Assembly: GCA_032595685.2 (NCBI GenBank)
Contig: CP159373.1
Location: forward strand, 2,228,501-2,292,500
Direction of reading: 5' to 3'
DNA length: 64,000 nt
Source of the DNA: Candidatus Electrothrix aestuarii
GTDB taxonomy: Bacteria; Desulfobacterota; Desulfobulbia; Desulfobulbales; Desulfobulbaceae
In this document: positions 61,158 through 64,000 of the stretch, piece by piece
Layout of the letters: the number at the start of each line of letters is the position of its first letter
Position numbering within the stretch: position 1 is the stretch's first letter
Notes under the pieces: model-generated
The model's database searches: none
What the model was told of the DNA's origin: nothing
What the model saw: only the letters and a program-made list of their open reading frames with translations
Made by a program: the position numbers and the translations under genes

Positions 61158-63131
61158 TTATGCTGCCCCGTTCCTGAGCCAACAGAATTGATAGGGCGAG
61201 AGGATCAGTTCATTACGAAAGCAATGGGGAGGGCGGCCTGTGTAGAGATCAAGCAGTGAACCGGCATCGCCAAAACCGTAGGCACTGAGCGCATTCAGGT
61301 CCGCAGCCTGGGGATGCCGATCAAAATTAGCGAGCACAAAGATGGGTTTTACTGGGTGTTGATGGTAGCGCGGATGACCGGAACGGAGAAAGGCAAAAAG
61401 GTGATCATTATCCAGGTCAACCAGTTGCCGGTTATTGAAGTCCGCAAAGGCATCAATTTCTTTCCGAACAGCAATCATTTTCCGCAGTCCTTGAAAAATG
61501 CTGTATTCCGGTGTTCCCGGTTCATCTCGGCGCGCAAGCAATTCCCAGTCGAGCTTCGGGCGGTGCATCCAGCGATTATCGTCGACCTTGTTGTCGTTTT
61601 CTTTAAAGGTGAAGTCGTTAAAGGTGCCTACCTCATCACCGTAGTAGAGCAGGGGAATGCCGCCAAAGGAAAAAATCAGGCTATGGAGGAGGAGAATACG
61701 TCGGATGGCAAAATCAATCTCTTGCACATCCTGTTGTTGCATCGCATACTCAAGACCAGACAGAGAGGCCAAGGTCCCTGAAACACGGGCATCCCCGTTT
61801 TTTTGATTAAAGGCAAAGAGTTGACCCGCAGAGTAGGAGCCTTCAAATTCACCGGTTAAATATTGCATGAGAAAACGACGGTGCTCAGAAGGGTTATAAC
61901 CAGCATTTCTGATATCTTCATCGTCAAATCCAAAGCCAATATCGTCATGGCAGCGAACGTAATTAAGCCAGGTGGCCCGCTCCAGTTTATCAGGAAGACT
62001 TTTAATGGCATGGGAAAGTAGTTTGCAATTATGGGTAGCTGTGGCCTCCCAAAGCAGGGCCATAAAAGTGGCGTTATAGGCTATCTCGCATTCCTTCGCC
62101 ACCACCGCGTCTTCACCGAAATATTTGATGACCTCCAAAGGGGCTACAATGGCCTCGGCAATAAAGAGTAGACCTGGAGCTGTGACCTGACAGCAATCCT
62201 TAAAGAGCTGCAGGAGGAGATGGGCTTCAGGTCTGTTTTGGCAGGTCGTTCCCAGTTCTTTCCAGAGAAAGGCCACGGCATCCAGGCGGACGATATCTGC
62301 TCCTTGGTTCGCCCAAAAGAGGATGATATCCAGCATCTCAAGAAAGACTTTGGGATTTGAGTAATTGAGGTCCCATTGATAGTCATGAAAGACGGTCATT
62401 ACCCATTTTTGCATGCGTTCGTCCCAGGTGAAGTTTCCTGGGTCGGTATCAGGAAAGACCTCTGGCATGGTTTGTTCAAACATATCTGGAAGATTACGAT
62501 CTTCAAAAATAAAGAAGTAATCCTGATATTGCAGATCGCCCTGCCGGGTTTTTTCCGCCCATTCATGCTGATTTGAGGTATGATTGAGCACCACATCCAG
62601 CGTCATGAGGATACCGTGCTCGCGAAAGGCCTCAGATAATTCACGAATATCTTCCAGGGTACCTGCTTGTTTGTTAATTTCCCGGAAGTCGCTGACTGCA
62701 TAGCCTCCGTCACTTTTTCCGGCAGGGCTTTTCAGGATGGGCATGATATGCACCAGGTTGATTCCCAGCTCCTGAAAGTAAGGAATTTTTTCCTTTAGCC
62801 CTTGGAGGTTGCCTGCAAAACCATCCAGGTAAAGGGCCATCCCCACCCATTGCTGATGGAGAAACCAGTTATGGTCTTCTTCCCGCGTAATATCGATTTC
62901 CTGAAGCTCATTTGGTCGGTCCAGATAATTCCTAGCCAGTACTTCGACCAGATACAGCATGTATTCTTCGAAATCCGGGAGTTTGCCGTAGAGTTTGTCA
63001 AACAGCGTATGAATAGCATAGAAATTTGCTCCCAGCCGGGTATAAAAATGGCGCAGATCCCGTTTATGAAAATCGGGTTTCATGTCGTTGAGGATCCGGT
63101 TGAGCAGAGAGTGTGAGACCTGTTCGTACAT
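61158..63131 (-). CDS. Amylosucrase
   Basis: 657-residue GH13 enzyme that moves glucose from sucrose onto a glucan and frees fructose. Conserved regions: LDVVLNHTSN (region I), IVRLDAVAFLWKELGTTCQN with nucleophile Asp284, LLFIAEAIVAP with acid/base Glu326, and VRCHDDIGFGFDDED with His395-Asp396. The placement matches Neisseria amylosucrase (Asp286, Glu328). An N-terminal helical domain of about 90 residues is also typical. It overlaps nothing and lies 8 bases downstream of the fructokinase gene, so both are co-transcribed: fructose released here is the likely substrate of that kinase. HgcA-like gene starts 19 bases after its stop. Confidence 0.92.
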   Translation of the reverse strand: MYEQVSHSLLNRILNDMKPDFHKRDLRHFYTRLGANFYAIHTLFDKLYGKLPDFEEYMLYLVEVLARNYLDRPNELQEIDITREEDHNWFLHQQWVGMALYLDGFAGNLQGLKEKIPYFQELGINLVHIMPILKSPAGKSDGGYAVSDFREINKQAGTLEDIRELSEAFREHGILMTLDVVLNHTSNQHEWAEKTRQGDLQYQDYFFIFEDRNLPDMFEQTMPEVFPDTDPGNFTWDERMQKWVMTVFHDYQWDLNYSNPKVFLEMLDIILFWANQGADIVRLDAVAFLWKELGTTCQNRPEAHLLLQLFKDCCQVTAPGLLFIAEAIVAPLEVIKYFGEDAVVAKECEIAYNATFMALLWEATATHNCKLLSHAIKSLPDKLERATWLNYVRCHDDIGFGFDDEDIRNAGYNPSEHRRFLMQYLTGEFEGSYSAGQLFAFNQKNGDARVSGTLASLSGLEYAMQQQDVQEIDFAIRRILLLHSLIFSFGGIPLLYYGDEVGTFNDFTFKENDNKVDDNRWMHRPKLDWELLARRDEPGTPEYSIFQGLRKMIAVRKEIDAFADFNNRQLVDLDNDHLFAFLRSGHPRYHQHPVKPIFVLANFDRHPQAADLNALSAYGFGDAGSLLDLYTGRPPHCFRNELILSPYQFCWLRNGAA

Positions 63132-63139
63132 GAGGAGAT

Positions 63140-64000
63140 TTACCAGTTTTGAAGATGTTGTTCGTAAAATGTTCTGTCCGTGCTCACTGCGCCTTGAATA
63201 CCGACAACGTCTGAGGCAAAGCCTTGTGCGCGTTGCAGGGTGTCTTGTAAGGACCAGGAGCGGAGGAGGCCAAGCAAGAGGACTGAGGCAAAGGCATCGC
63301 CTGCACCAACGGTATCCTGCACCTCCTTGGCTTGCTTAGGACTGACCTGGAGTTCTTTACCATCTGAATCAATGGCAAAGGCACCTTTACCGCCACAGGT
63401 CACCACAATGCCATCAAGGCTGCAATCGGTCACAAGTTGGCGGGCACGTGATGCCATATCATCACCCTTACCAATGAAAGCAAGCTCGGACTCATTGAGC
63501 TTCAACCAATTCGCGTCCTGTATTAACGAGAGGATGTTTTTCTTATCCCAGAAAGGAGCTCTTAGGTTTATGTCGATAAAGATTTTCCCCCGATGCCGTT
63601 TTTTAAGCTCTGCGAGTATTTCACGGTTGTGTGCATTACGCAGGGCTAAGGAACCAAAGTAGAGATACCCTGTTGTCTGCTCAGGCAGCGAGCTGAGAGG
63701 GATATTATCGTAGGCCTGATGTTCTTCTATGGTATAGGATGGCTCGCCAGCGATTAAGCGGACTGATACCCTACCAGTTGGATAATCTGGTAGAACAGCC
63801 AAGTGGTCACTGTTCATCTGCCAGCTGTTCATCCTGGTCCGAATTGTCTGCCCAGGTTCATCCTCGCCAACGGCAGTTATGAGTTTGGGGTTGGCCTGAA
63901 AAGCTGTCAGGTTCCATGCCACGTTAAAGGGAGCACCCCCAAGAACTGCGGTGCCGTCAGGAAAGGTATCAAACAGGACTTCTCCGAAAATCCAGATACC
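63140..64000 (-). CDS. PfkB-family fructokinase, 5' end outside the window
   Basis: Partial gene; at least 287 codons, continuing past base 64000. The frame begins GIWIFGEVLFDTFPDG, the usual start region of PfkB sugar kinases, and includes VLGGAPFNVAWNL (substrate binding) and the C-terminal signature DTVGAGDAFASVLLLG with the catalytic Asp. An ATG at 63922 is internal and not the true start. It most likely phosphorylates fructose freed by the adjacent amylosucrase. Only a few N-terminal residues are missing. Confidence 0.9.
   Translation of the reverse strand, partial: GIWIFGEVLFDTFPDGTAVLGGAPFNVAWNLTAFQANPKLITAVGEDEPGQTIRTRMNSWQMNSDHLAVLPDYPTGRVSVRLIAGEPSYTIEEHQAYDNIPLSSLPEQTTGYLYFGSLALRNAHNREILAELKKRHRGKIFIDINLRAPFWDKKNILSLIQDANWLKLNESELAFIGKGDDMASRARQLVTDCSLDGIVVTCGGKGAFAIDSDGKELQVSPKQAKEVQDTVGAGDAFASVLLLGLLRSWSLQDTLQRAQGFASDVVGIQGAVSTDRTFYEQHLQNW

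Overview
The window reads as chromosomal DNA of a Desulfobacterota bacterium, most likely Desulfobulbales and possibly a cable-bacterium relative. This is inferred from gene content: a CobA-HemD fusion, an HgcA/HgcB-type pair, two-CW-type cysteine proteins, a c-type-heme sensor, and a possibly UGA-recoded gene. No rRNA is present, so placement is tentative. The only RNA gene is an initiator tRNA.

Layout. 0.3-5.1 kb: Bat operon (VWA/TPR fusion, BatD, BatE). 5.1-15.1 kb (minus): a hypothetical gene, a thioredoxin-like protein, a NERD-gene remnant beside an 87-bp inverted-repeat element, gpmI-rsfS, topoisomerase III, a DUF456 protein, a coiled-coil protein and a TPR lipoprotein. 15.4-21.2 kb: divergent murein genes, a very long class A PBP and an MltD-like transglycosylase. 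21.3-30.5 kb (plus): PepSY-like protein, exonuclease I, PilZ, an acyltransferase-ACP-synthetase fusion, a heme/PAS/GGDEF/EAL sensor and a secreted nuclease. 30.7-39.8 kb (minus): VCBS-like and porin-like proteins, a cereblon-type CULT protein, cobA-hemD, an AAA ATPase/DUF4276 pair lying between cobA-hemD and hemC, hemC, a nitroreductase and a pRiA4b ORF-3-like protein.

39.8-41.2 kb is decaying DNA in which a 99-bp TA-flanked miniature element interrupts a gene; removing the element and one TA restores the frame. 41.2-44.4 kb holds a membrane-anchored unknown, a DHS-like protein, gmhA and adk. 44.6-52.9 kb is a homoserine dehydrogenase and an ApgM-type proposed homoserine kinase separated by about 5 kb of GC-rich accessory DNA: a STAND/NB-ARC-TPR protein, three families of short repeats, a DUF4469-like protein and an Arg/Asp/Gly-rich secreted protein. 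53-54.5 kb has tRNA-fMet followed by a small ORF coupled to rhuM. 54.6-59.5 kb has three two-CW paralogues around a PstS-OmpA fusion, plus small cysteine-containing proteins.

59.6-61.1 kb is the most striking locus: an HgcB-like ferredoxin preceded by an HgcA-like corrinoid membrane protein whose conserved frame runs through one in-frame TGA next to a cysteine, a candidate selenocysteine codon. The window closes with amylosucrase and a fructokinase cut by the right edge, a sucrose-use pair.
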